Shown here piece by piece: positions 11,906 to 23,309 of a DNA stretch of 64,000 nt. Under the pieces are notes generated by a model that saw only the letters and a program-made list of their open reading frames with translations, was not told the origin of the DNA and ran no database searches. Position 1 is the first letter of the stretch. Each line of letters opens with the position of its first letter. Source of the DNA: Diphasiastrum complanatum (Eukaryota; Streptophyta; Lycopodiopsida; Lycopodiales; Lycopodiaceae). The position numbers and the translations under genes were made by a program. The stretch lies in NCBI GenBank assembly GCA_029204225.1, contig CM055097.1, positions 44,108,942 to 44,172,941 on the forward strand, in the 5' to 3' direction.

Positions 11906-12200
11906 TGGTTATACATGGTTCTCTTGGGTTCTATTATCCATTGGCGCACTATACTTGTGATATCTTGCAATTTTGTGTGCAGAATGTTCATTAAAAGTTA
12001 TTTTCAGGTCCACATGTGTGAAATACAAAAGCTTACTATTTTTGTATGGACATCAATTTTATTATATGTTTTGGTTCATGTTTGATCAAGATCTATTAGA
12101 GTTTGCATCTCTTTGATAGTGTAGATGTTGGTTTTCTACATCGGCGAGATTGGTGAATTGTTGTCTTTCTAACCCAAGATCATTTTGTAGGTTTGGATCT
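11906..12200 (+). repeat. Dispersed non-coding repeat, copy 1
   Basis: The run from TATACATGGTTCTC to about 12,190 matches 34,660-34,930 in the same orientation, including a shared TATTATATGTTTTGGTTCAT stretch and a CACATGTG palindrome. It is probably part of an LTR or leader of a retroelement, but no terminal motif is clear. Confidence 0.6.
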
Positions 12201-12249
12201 TAATTGATTTGAAAACTTTCACATACTCCACTATGTATTCCAAACAACA

Positions 12250-14765
12250 ATCCAACCTTGAGCATGCAAGTTATCAGTAACAACATCTCCGTCAACAGAT
12301 TTTTTTTTTTTTTTTTTTTGGGGGGGGGAGAGTGGAGTTGCAAACATCCACTGGAGCGGCCACATTGCCAACAACAACATGAGCAAAATAAACAGCCAAG
12401 GTCACAAAAATAAAGATGAAAAAAGCAAGGCTAAGAAGGTAGATGGGCGATCCAAAGAGACTCAATCACAAGAAGTACCCTAGTCACGACGAAGATCCTT
12501 TAACAGATAGGAAGCACAATATTGAAAAATTAGTCTTCTTCGTCAACCACTCCTACGTCCACACCATCTAATAAATTTTGGAGCTATTGTCCACGTTACG
12601 TGCAGGAAAGAACTCATGTAGAAGTTTCAACCAAGTTGTACACCTAGATCAGTCAAGCTTGGTGACAATAGCCAACACAGAGTAAAAGGAACTGGATTAT
12701 TTTTATTTCTCTGTTTTTCCATTGTCTTGTTATCCATCTGAGAAATCTTCAATTTTTAGACCTTGATAGTCTTATTGAAGTAGTTGATAGATCATCGCAA
12801 GTGTCTTGCGAAGACCAACTACCACCTACAATGGTTGGTCATCCAGAAAAAAAAGTTTAAGAAAGTAGGCGAAGCAGCAAAAGAGAAAGAGCCAAGAAGC
12901 TGAGGAAAGAACAAAATTTAAGCAACAAGATGAGTCAGATTAATCTTGATCAAAAGAAATTCTCTAGAGCAATGATAGTTGAATCCCTATGAAACCCGAA
13001 GAGATCCAAAACTAATGGATCAAAGGAAGAAAGAGCTGCAGAAAAGGAAAAGATAAAGACAATAGTGAGTCTACAAGACAAAGCGAGCTCTTCACCCAGC
13101 AAGTGGTGGTCAAAGCTCAACATTGCAAGGGTCCAAGGTTGCAACGGTAGTATTATCAATTCCTTCATTCTTCCACCAACCCCCTAGCCAATCCACCTTC
13201 GAGAACCCTTCTCTACCTTCTAACCAAGTACCCACCAGAATGTTCGAATTCATTGAGACTGATAACCAAGATTTGTGCAACCTATCAGTCGAAGATTCTC
13301 CTCTTCTCGTCAAGGGAAGCGCGCATCGACAATACTGGAACTTCAATTGAGAGAAGAACTAAGGAAATACCTAGAAGCAAATGGAAGATACAAAGAGTGC
13401 AAAGACAATTGATGAATATCTGGCAAGACCTCCCAGAGAATTAGTACTTGCCAAGAAACCAAAAGTGAAACTGTCCATGGCAGATACAAGTGACAAAAAA
13501 GAAGAAAAAGAGATAGAGAAAAGCACTAAAACATGCAAGCTTGTCAAGTTGCTGGGAGCTCTCCAATTTTGAAGATGTCAACTATTTGCGGCAATAGGAT
13601 ATTTTGATTAAATTGTGTGGCAAACATTTTTTGTGATAAAGACCGGCGACAATAAGCACTTGGATTTATGTAAGTGAATGAGGATCTATGCTTTTCCAAT
13701 TGATGATCGAAGATGCCAATGCGGAAGCGAAGCAATATCATTCAATATGGGTTGCAGTGGGTCCTGCAACACATTAGGGGTGGGATGATGTTGGCTGATT
13801 TTGACGAATCCCCAATATACTCGGCCAGAGCTACCCAAGAGCACCTTTTACCTTAGACTGAGGAGGTCTCTGAGAAGATGAGATAAACGAAGTCTGAGAG
13901 TCGAGTATGCGAGCCGAGAAACACTAGCTAAGAATGATAGATAGAAACTGTGTAAGCCTCATGGTGAATCCCGAAAGATGGAATGACCATGTAGGAACTA
14001 GTATTTCTAGGCAAACGTAATAAATGCAAGTAGGCCCCTCTTAGAAAAGTAGAGTGAGCTACCTTTTGATGGCGACCTCTAGTGGAGGAGATAATCCACT
14101 TGTAATTTGTGTAATTTGGAATTGCCACTAGGATTCCACGTAAGGAGCTCTCTTGCTTATTTAAGAGACTCCCCCTTTGTAGAAGGGAGTTTTTTGTAAT
14201 ACATCTACTCCATGTCCTAATGAGAAGAGCCTCCACGAGTTTGGTGTATCATTGACCTCCTTGATCATTCTTGTTTTCTTGAGTGGTGCATTAATGGTCT
14301 TGCCCTTCCATTCCCTTGTGTGTGGGTGTGGATTTAGTGGTGGATTAGTTTTATTTCTTGTTTGTGGAACTAGTGTGGATTAGTTTTCTGGGCCCTTGTA
14401 GATTAATGTAGGAATCAACATTTGAGTAAACTAAATAGGCTGGATTTGTGGTGTAGATCTTGCATATTCCCTTACATTCCAGTTCTTGATGTTCTTGGGG
14501 TGTCCAAGAATCAAGAAATGTGTGTTTCTTAATTCTTGGACTTCTAAAATGTTGTTTAGTTTAGTTTCTTGATTCTTGTTTCTTGCATTTAGGTAGAATG
14601 TATGTGTTAGATTTAGTTTTAGCTTTTAAGGATATGTTCATTTTGTTTTTGCAGCTAGTAGAAGTAAGTTTTCATTGATCTTCAACTGCACTACACGCTG
14701 ATTTTGGTTGAATGCTTTGGTTACATGTTGGTTTGATTGCTTGTGATACGATTCAAGAGTGACCT
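12250..14765 (+). mobile_element. Gypsy-like element copy A, left part (internal region, PPT, LTR)
   Basis: This stretch matches 17,617-20,150 in inverted orientation (copy B). The internal part (about 12,250-13,774) holds broken low-complexity frames. A purine tract ending GGGGTGGGATGA precedes an LTR that starts TGTTGGCTGATT at 13,789. The LTR is cut at 14,765 by insertion of copia element 3 and resumes at 25,545. No pol domain is visible in what remains. Confidence 0.7.
14761..14765. repeat. Target-site duplication GACCT (left) of copia element 3
   Basis: GACCT directly precedes the LTR start TGTGAAG and is repeated at 25,540-25,544 directly after the other LTR. This defines both ends of element 3. 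Confidence 0.93.
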
Positions 14766-15486
14766 TGTGAAGATAATTAAAATATTATCTTCCTATCTCG
14801 AGTTTGGGGCCATGTCCATGGTGATTTCCACTAAAATTCATGTTGTACATAAAAGGAGTGTAAATTGAGCACATATCCTTCTAGTGTAGCTCGGATTTGA
14901 GTTAGATAGGTTCAATTATGATGACATGTAGATGTTTAGATAGCATGCAAAGTCTTACTGAATGCATGCAAGCCACATGCAATCAGTGCATGCAACATGC
15001 AAAGTAGTTTCAGTGATCTTCACATGTCTAGGCAGTTTTATGAGTTGACATGCAACATACATGCATGCAGTTACACATGTGGATCTATGGTAGGTGAATT
15101 AGTTCAGTTAAGTGGACTTTCCATGCAACTCCACTGTAGGAATTTGAGTCTCTCTCATGTAGGAAAAGCTGGGCATGTTTTGCCACATTGTGAATATTGA
15201 GATTTTGGTGTTTTAAACTCATTCTCTCTCTACCCGAGTTTTCTATGCTTGATTTTCTCTCTCTACTTGAGAGCAGCCTCTTTTTTCCAAACTAAACACT
15301 TAGGATTATTTCTGACATTCATTTCTCATAGTGAAGAGTTAGATTTTTTCATCTGATGTATGCCATTGTGCTCTTGCCTTAGATTTTTCAAGCATACTGT
15401 TCTTTGATCAATCTTGTGCAATCACAACACCTCCGTAAGGTCCTGTAGGGTGTGTGGTGAAGTTCACATGTGCTAAAAACTTCACA
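14766..15486 (+). repeat. 5' LTR of copia element 3
   Basis: The LTR starts TGTGAAGATAATTAAAATATT and ends ACTTCACA. A cluster of eight CATGCA (RY-type) hexamers lies at 14,944-15,069 within it, and CT-rich tracts near 15,225 may mark the transcription start region. It pairs with the LTR at 24,810-25,539, which has an extra 9 bp near 25,098. Confidence 0.95.
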
Positions 15487-15501
15487 TGGTATCAGAACTC
15501 C
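15487..15501 (+). promoter_or_regulatory. Primer binding site, initiator-Met tRNA type
   Basis: TGGTATCAGAACTCC directly follows the LTR end. Plant copia elements typically use TGGTATCAGAGC, complementary to the 3' end of initiator methionine tRNA; this copy carries a small change at the distal end. Confidence 0.93.
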
Positions 15502-16261
15502 ATGCTTTGGAGAGGTGAGGGTGTATACATCAGATCATCAGTGTTTTTGCTTGCAAGAACTAAAATTTGGGAGAGGGATTCAAACTCGCTGAGAAACAAG
15601 CAATCTGAGGATCATAAGTGGATCAAATCAAGGCTGATCTGATCCAGTGGAGCTCTGTACGGACAGAGAGCCCACACGTGTGAAATCAGCCCTCATTAAT
15701 GAGTGCTACTTCTCAAGGAATGATCCAAATTTGATGTTCTATAGCTTGTTGGATAGGTATTGAAGAGCAGAATGTGTTGCTTTTTTATCTAAATCAATTT
15801 GATTTGTTTTCAGAAGAGTTTTAGGCAATCAGAGTGTTTGAGAGGGTACTCAACTCGTGGGATATGCCAAAGTGAGCACACATATGTCTTTTTCACCATT
15901 TTCATCAATATTCATTGTCAATCAATTAGGATTGGATAAAAGTGAGTATTTTGAGGTCTTAGACTTTTCATTTCACACATATTACTGTGTTTGAGTTGAA
16001 AGTAAGTTCCTAGAGAGTTTATCAGTACTTTGAAACTCGTGGGAGAGATAGACTTCTTGCTTGCATGTGCTTCTTCTTTTGTGACTGAAGCAAGATCCAA
16101 ATTCAAGATAGATTGATTTTCTGTATTGAGAATTTGTTCTCACATCTGCTGCTAGATTTCATAGGGTGGATCAACATCTGTGTTAGATCCTAGATTGAGA
16201 TAGCAAGCAACATCATTTTAGCTCCATTTTTTTATCATTACTAGAATTTCTCACCAAGGAG

Positions 16262-17617
16262 ATGTCTTCATCTGATTCACATTTCTTAGAGCACAGTGAG
16301 AGATTAACATCTTCCAATTATGCAATGTGGAAGATCAGAATGGAATCATTGTTGATTCTACAAGATGTAATGGATATTGTGAGTGGATCTGAAGAAGAAC
16401 CTGCTGCACCTAATGAAGCTGCAACATTCCACAAAAGAACCAGAATTGCCCTTCATTTTATATAAATGAATGTTACTAATGAAGTGTTAAGAGAGATCTG
16501 TACATGCACCACTGCCAAGGAAGCTTGGGATACTCTACAAACAATCTATGAAATCAAAAATATTTCTAGATTGCTTACACTTAAAAACAAATATTCTAAG
16601 TTATCAGAGAGTAGATGAGAGTGCTTCTTCATATGTCATGAGAGTTAAATATCTTCATCAAGAGTTAGTTGGTATTGGTGATGCTCATTAGAACACTGAA
16701 CTTGTTCAAGTAGTCCTAAATGGACTTAGAGATGAGTATGACAATATTGTGCAGACTTATGCTGTCAGGGAGGATCTTCCATCCTTGGAGACACTGCAAG
16801 GTGTTCTCATTGCTAAAGAAAGTAGGCAAGAGAACAAGATGCTGAGAATCAACAGACTTTCATTGAAAGATGGTGGAGATGACAAAGCACTCTTCATCAG
16901 AGACAAGTCAAGAGGCAAGGGCAAAGGACAACAACACTTCAAGAAGGACAAAGCCAAAGAAAGTGGTGAGGATCAGTCCTCACAAGCTGCAACATCCAGT
17001 GGCAAGAAAAAGTTGTCAAAGACCAAGTATTTTTTCTATGGAAAGAAAGGAAACTATGCATCAAACTGTTTCAAGAAGAAGAACCAATCTAAACAAGCTA
17101 ATCTTACTAATGAGGATGAGTGTGAGGGTGTAGAGAGTGAAAGAGAGGATTCACTAATGATGTCTACTTTTTCATCTTTTCCTTTTAAGAATGAAGAAGT
17201 CTGGTGGATAGATAGTGGGGCTAGTTCCCATATGTCTAGTTCTAGGAACTCTTTCACTAATCTCATGCCATATCTAGGTGCAAAAAGATCAATCTATACT
17301 GCTAATGATGTTGAGTGTAGGATTGAAGGAATAGGTAGTATTCCATTGCATGCATCATCATCAAAATCTTTCTGCTTACATGATGTATTGTATGTACCTA
17401 GATTGACCAAGAATCTCATTAGTGTAGGACAGTTGTTTGATAGTGGATGGGATGTCAAGTTTCAAGTTGACAAGTGTATAATCTCAAGAGAAAATGAAGT
17501 TATTGCTAGAGGATCTAGAATTGGTAAGTTGTACAAACTAGATTCTAGGGAGAGTGCTAAAATTTCAGATATTGCTTATGAGACCAAGGTTCTACAGGAG
17601 GATCTGTGGCACTATTG
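16262..17617 (+). pseudogene. Copia element 3 gag and protease, interrupted
   Basis: The gag frame starts at ATG 16,262 after a long leader (SNYAMWKIRMESLL) and meets a stop at about 16,463; it continues in pieces (KEAWDTLQTIYE). From 16,749 an open frame carries a degenerate knuckle YFFYGKKGNYASNC, in which the first Cys is replaced by Tyr and the His is lost, and the protease motif [12 protein letters not shown]. It breaks at QEDLWHY, the start of the GAG-pre-integrase motif, exactly where the nested insert begins. Confidence 0.93.
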
Positions 17618-18752
17618 ACATATTCAGAGCCTATAGAATCTGTTAACTAGTCTTCCTTGTTTCTTGTTTACAAGAACTGTTTTCTGCCTGTTTAGAGGCT
17701 TGTGGGCATTTTCTTGAATGTTAGCTTCTTAGTTCAATGTCGAAACCAGGCAGAAGGGACTAATATCGATGTAGTAAATGTCTTGCCTGTCAGAGGACAA
17801 TCCACGGAAGTCACTCTTGAACTAAATGCACATGCATAATCAACCAAAATGCAAGCCAATGCGTTCAACAAATGATCTACGTTACTGCTCATTTGAACAA
17901 CGATGGATTCCTACTTCTGCTTTGCTGCAAAATGAACTAAAATCAAATCATACACTACTTGCATAAATTGACAAAACAAGAAACAAGAACTAATCTACAG
18001 CATGTTAGAAGTCCAAGAATCAAGAAACCAACCAATCTTTTGATCCTTGGACATCCCAAGAACATCAAGAACTAGAATGTTAGAGAATATGCAAGATTTA
18101 TGTCGCATTTCTAGCCTATTTAGTTTACTTGAATGCTGGCTCCTACATTAATCCACAAGAAAACATGAAATCTAATCCACAAATAGGAAAGCAAGAAAAC
18201 TAATCCACTCTAAATCCACAACCACACACAATATGAATGGAAGGGCATGATCATAGGGGCATCACTCAAGAAAACCATCATGATCAAGGAGCTCAATGGA
18301 TGCAGCTAACTCATGGAGGCTCTTCTCATTTCAGCATGGAGTTGATACAATACACAAAAAGCTCCTCTTCACAAAGAGAGAGTCTGTTAAATAAGCAAGA
18401 GAGCTCCTTAGGTGGCATCCTAGTGGAATTTCCCACATTTCACAAATTACAAGTGGAATAATGCTCTCCACTAGAGGTCACCATCAAAAGGTGGCTCACT
18501 CTACTTTTTTTAAGAGGGGTCTACTTGCATTTATTACATTTGCTTAGAAATGCTAGTTCCTACATGGTCATTCCATCTTCCAAGATTCACCATGACGCTT
18601 ACACAGTTATGGCTTGTTATTACTAACTAGCATTTCTCAACTCTCAGTCTTCATTCATCTCGTCTTCTCAGAGACCTCCTCGGTCTAAGGTGAGAGGTGC
18701 TCTTGAGTTGCTCTGTCCGAGTATCTTGGGGATTCGTCAGAATCAGCCAACA
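17617..18752 (-). repeat. LTR of gypsy-like copy B
   Basis: The minus strand reads GGGGTGGGATGA then TGTTGGCTGATTCTGACG, matching the polypurine tract and LTR start of copy A (13,789). It continues to near 17,617, where copia protease/pre-integrase sequence begins. The end is placed by alignment with copy A's right part at 25,545-25,749. Confidence 0.75.
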
Positions 18753-20150
18753 TCATCCCACCCCTAATGTGTTGCAGGATCCACTGCAACTCATATTGGA
18801 CGATGTCCCTCTGCTTTGCATTGGCATCTTCGATCGTTACTTGGAAAAGCGTAGATCCTCGTTCACTTACATAAAACCAAGTGCTTATTGTCGCCAGTCT
18901 TTATCACAAAAACCATTTTTTACAAGTTGCCGCAATTGGATCAGAATGTCTTACTGCTATAGGTGGTTGACATTCTCAAAATTGGAGAGCTCTCAGCAGC
19001 TTCACAACTTGCATGCTCAAGTGCTTTCCTCATGTCTTCTTTCTCACCACTTGTATCTGCCATTGTTCTGAGAGGTTGTATCCTCCATAATGCTTCTGGG
19101 CATTTCCGCAATTCTTTTTTCAGTTGAAGTTCTAGTCTTGTCGATGCCCTTTTCTAATAGGTAGCACAAATCTTGGTTATCAGTCTCAAGGGGATGGACT
19201 CATCATCAAAAATCTGGTGGTAGAAATAGTTTTGGATGGACGGTTTGGTAACAGTGAGAAAACATGATTAAGGCTTGGTGAAAGGATGAAGGAACTGATA
19301 GTTCTACAGTTGCAACCTTGGACCCTTGCAATGTCAAGCTTTGAGCACCACTTGCTGGGTGAGGAGCTTGTTTTATTTTGCAGGTTCAAGGTTGTCTTCA
19401 CCTTTCTTTTCTGCAGCTCTTTCTGTTGATCCGTTACTTTTGGATCTCTTTGGGCTTTGTAGGAGGGGATTCAACTATCATTGTTCCAAAGTGTTTCTTT
19501 TGATCAAAATTGATCTGACTCATCCATTGCTTTAGTTTTCGTCCTTTCCTCCTCAGCTTCTTTGCTTAGTTTCTGATGTCTTCTAGTTGCTTCACCTGCT
19601 TTTGTAGATCTTCTTTTGGCTGATCATCCATTGTAGGTGGTAGTTAGTCTCCACAAGACACTTGAAATGATCTATCCGCTACTTCGGTAAGACTATCAAA
19701 AACTGGAAATTTCTCAGAAGAACAATAAACTGATGATAAACAAACAAATGGAAGGGAGGGTGGTGGTGACAACGGTAGATGGTGTGGACGATAGACATGA
19801 GAATAGGCGTAGAAGTATGGCAAGAGGTTGGTTGAAAAAGGAGAACGCTTGTGTTTCCCTCTTCTGAAGGATCTTTGTCATGACTAGGATACTTCTTCTG
19901 ATCGAGTCGCTTTGGATTGTCCATCTGTCTTCTTAGCCTTGTCGTTTTCATATTTGACTTGTGACCTTGGCTGTCGATCTTGCTGGTGTTGTTGCTGGCA
20001 GCGTAACTGCTCCAGTGGATCCAAGCAGATCCACTCTCTCCCCCCCCCCCCCCCCCCCAAATCTGTTGGTGGGGATGTTGTTGCTGGTGACTGTTCATGC
20101 TCAAGATTGAATCGGCATGTGGAACACGTAGTTGAAACTCGTTGAACATG
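18753..20150 (-). other. Internal region of copy B
   Basis: This matches 12,250-13,788 inverted. It contains a G17-type homopolymer (C run on plus near 20,040) and broken Ser/Lys-rich frames, the longest being 20,149-19,679 (-). I recognise no domain in it. Confidence 0.5.
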
Positions 20151-21033
20151 CGACTGGACTAAAGATTGAACAAATTTTAACTAAATTTGTTTCGATCTTG
20201 CTGTAGTTGACTCAAAGATGAATATGGCAATGAGATGAAGGAATCAACTCTAATTTGACATGGATTTCTCATATGTCTCAAAAATTCTAAATTGTTGTAC
20301 AAGGGAATCTGAAGATGGATAGATGAATGAACATGTGTGCTGGAGATGCTCTACAAAAGACTCTCGTGCAATAGCTATTCCTCAAGCAAAAATCGATCAC
20401 ACAAAATAGGTGAAGAGAAACAAGGAAATAAACAAACGTTACAGAGAGTGAGAACTGTATAGCACTTGTCAAACAAAACCTGCATTCATCAACATTGATA
20501 ATGTACCTTGATAGTTGTTATATTTCAGTTGTTTTGTAGAGTAATGTGACCTACTCTGACATGCCCTTGTCAAAACAAGACAAGGTGGATTTTGCTAAAA
20601 TCTACCATCATTGATAGCAGATGTTGTAAGATATAGCTTGAGATGCATGTATTATTGAGGTACGATGTCCCGAGGACCTCTGTACAAGAGATTCAGAACC
20701 GAATCTCTATCTGGATTTCCGAATCCGAGAAATATTGTGTATTGGCACATTGGAAATCTTATCAGCATGTGGAAAGACAAATAGATTTGAGGTTGTAGAA
20801 GGGGAGAAAAACTGTCAATTCCCTTTGGAGGTTGCTCTTGATTGGACATTGTAGCAGATGACGAAATATTGGTCTCGCTTTTCTTTTGACAAGGACTCAT
20901 TTCATATAAGTGTCTTTTGCATTATGGAGCTGGTGTATTGGACGGTGATGTAGAAGTTTACAAGAAACTTCTCAATTGAGCAGCAGGTTTAACTGTTGGT
21001 TGCTATGGTGCTCGTGTTGTTGGCGCGAGGATC
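20151..21033. other. Gag-distal non-coding stretch of copy B
   Basis: The stretch lies between the knuckle-containing gag end and the region shared with copy A. I see no domain or long frame with recognisable motifs. Confidence 0.3.
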
Positions 21034-22349
21034 CTATTGTGATTCATAACTGATGTGACGGGCAGGTAGGATCTTAGTTAGTTGTTTCGGACAGTCTTTA
21101 AAACTGTGTTTTTTGATACAATCAGGACACTCAGCATGGTACTTGGTCTTGACTAGACAATCAGCCATGAAGTGGCCAGTTTCACTACAGATGAAACATT
21201 TGGTGTGCAGTGGCCCTTGTATAACAGCATAGCCATCTTGTATGGCTAATGGTTTTGGACTTTCAGGTGGATATTCATGATAAGTCAAGGCATTTTCAGA
21301 CTATGATGATTGTTCTTCATATTGTTGAACTGTATGTGCTTGGATAGGCCGATATGAAGGACAAGCATCAGCAGGATGCATAGCCCGGCAGTGTGGGCAC
21401 CATATTGGTTTTTGTCTATAAGGTACCTGTGTAGTGTTTGGCTGACCAAGCATACTGCTTTGGATAGAATTCAGGGTAGTTTGAACTCATTGGTGAGTTT
21501 CTCCATTTAAAGTTAGTGTTGCTTATTAAGCAAATCCAGCTGTGATTTCCAAAGTTGATCTTGGGTGTTCTCGATCGGCTTTGACTCATGGACAGGAGCA
21601 CGTGGTGCTCTTCTTTCCCTGGATTCGTCAACATCTGATCCTTCGTCTTCTTCCTTGATGGCATCAAACATAGCTAACTTTAGGCTCATATATTCATCAT
21701 TGGATTTAAGCTCGCGTCTAATCCATCTTGGAAGGCCGACTAAAAACCAGATGATGAGCATCTGTTCAGAGGGATGTTCCTGTACTTGACTTTTGAGGCG
21801 TTTGAAACGCTCGATATAGTCTTGTACACGTTCATCCTTTGACATCTTGATGTTACTCAATTTGACAAAAGGACTCTCAATCAAGCGAGATTGACCAGTC
21901 TGTCTTATCTTCACGATCAAGGTTGAAAAACCAATCATGTGCTTTAGTGATCATGGTCATCAAAAACAGTTGGACCATAGCATCGGGAGATGTTTCGCCA
22001 TACACATCACATGCATTCTCAAATATTTGCAAAAATCTTTGAGGGTCCGAACTACCGTCAAACTTTGTAGATCTAGCTTGGGTGTACGTCTTTCAAAATG
22101 AGCTCCGTGGATAGCAGGAACTCCATTAGGGTTGGTTCTGACCTGTGAGGGCTCAACACCAAAAAAATGGAGTCGTGCGCGTGAAGACTCGGCTCTATCA
22201 GGTTCTTGTCCCTCGAATGGGTTTGTGGATGGCTCGTGTATTTGGGCCCGCATTCGGTAGAACCTATGACGTATGATTTGTTCAACTACATGGGACCTGA
22301 TCTCATATGGATAATTTTCGGGGATTTTAAGATCTGGATTGTCGGCCAT
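21034..22349 (-). pseudogene. Gypsy-type gag with zinc knuckles
   Basis: Translation starts at ATG 22,349 (MADNPDLKIPENYPYEI). After shifts it gives a retrotransposon gag core (DERVQDYIERFKRLKSQV, WFLVGLPRWIRREL) at about 21,850-21,700. A knuckle CFICSETGHFMADC and a second Cys cluster (CPDCIKKHSFKDC) lie at about 21,210-21,080. A gag of this size would package RNA into particles. It is split across at least three frames. Confidence 0.85.
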
Positions 22350-22564
22350 TGGGTACTGTTGTGTAGTTTTTGTGTTGGGTATGTGTTTCTGGTGTTTTTC
22401 AATTTTTTAGGGTGTTGTTAGTATGAAAATTGCTTTCTAGTGGTATGAGTTTTATTTTTTGAAATTTTTTTGGTGTTTATGCCTTTTTTTTTTTTCAGCC
22501 TCTAAGGCTTTGGGGAGATGGTGGTTTAGTCAAAATGCCAATCAGAGGTGTCGATTGAAAGTTT

Positions 22565-23080
22565 TGTGGTCTGGCATGGAGTTGGTCGGTTGAGATGGTG
22601 ATGAATCCCGTCGGTCAAAATTCGACCCAGAACCGTCGGTCGAGACCTGACGTGAACCTGTCGGTCGAGATCTGATCAAAAATCCATCGGTCGAGATCTG
22701 ATGCAAATCCGTCGGTCGAAATCTGATTGAAAATCCGTCGATCGAGAGCTGACGCGAACCCGTCGGTTGAGATCTGACGCAAACCCGTCGGTCGAGATCT
22801 GAAAAAAAAACGTCGGTTGAGATTTCAAAAAAAGCGTCGGTTGAGATTTGAAAAAAAAGCGTCGGTTGAGATTTGAAAAAAAAAACCGTCGGTTGAGATT
22901 TGAAAAAAAAACATCGGTTGAGATTTGAAAAAAATCGTCGGTTGAAATTTGAAAAAAAAAACGTCGGTTGAGATTTGAAGAGAAACGTCGGTTGAGTTTT
23001 GAAGAAAGCGTCGGCTGAGATATGAAGGGAAGTGTCGGTTGAGTTTTGAAGAAAGCGTCGGCTGAGATATGAAGGAAATG
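22565..23080 (-). repeat. Minisatellite: about 20 units of 23-27 bp
   Basis: Units begin GTCGGTTGAGATTTGA on the plus strand, followed by an A-rich or GACGC-type spacer. I count 20 consecutive units. Those on the right are poly-A rich; those on the left have GATCTGACGCAAACCC-type tails. The minus strand stays open through all of them in a 224-codon frame (23,216-22,542) that cycles through STD, QPT and NRR readings. It sits just 5' of the gag start. Confidence 0.95.
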
Positions 23081-23309
23081 GACCGTGACGGGGCGGCTGA
23101 AGGAGTGTAGTTGATGGGTGTGGGCTCTGGTTTTGCAGTTTGATACTAAAGCAAGTCTGATCGCTTGTGTTTGTAGTTGTTGTGGCTTGCTGGTTGGTTT
23201 GCAGGTTTAGGTGCAAGCAAGTTGGTTTTCAGACGGATTTGCAAGCAAGTCTATTTCACAAATAAGAGATCTCTTATTTGAAGGACAATTGGGCATTACC
23301 AAAGTATTA

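Larger units (their letters stand above)
17617..23300 (-). mobile_element. Gypsy-like gag-only element copy B nested in copia 3
   Basis: On the minus strand the order is minisatellite-containing leader (about 23,300-22,350), gag (22,349-21,034), a pol-less internal region, a polypurine tract and an LTR (18,752-17,617). The left half matches copy A in inverted orientation. No protease, reverse transcriptase or integrase motif is visible, and no 5' LTR is seen on the right side, so it is 5'-truncated or rearranged. The right border is approximate. Confidence 0.65.

Noticed and set aside
13123-13572. Overlapping plus-strand frames in copy A as a host gene
   Set aside because: The same sequence recurs inverted in copy B, so it is transposon-internal; frames are broken in both copies.
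22542-23216. CRISPR-like array of short repeats
   Set aside because: Units are contiguous with no unique spacers, vary in length, and lie in a plant retroelement leader; it is a minisatellite.
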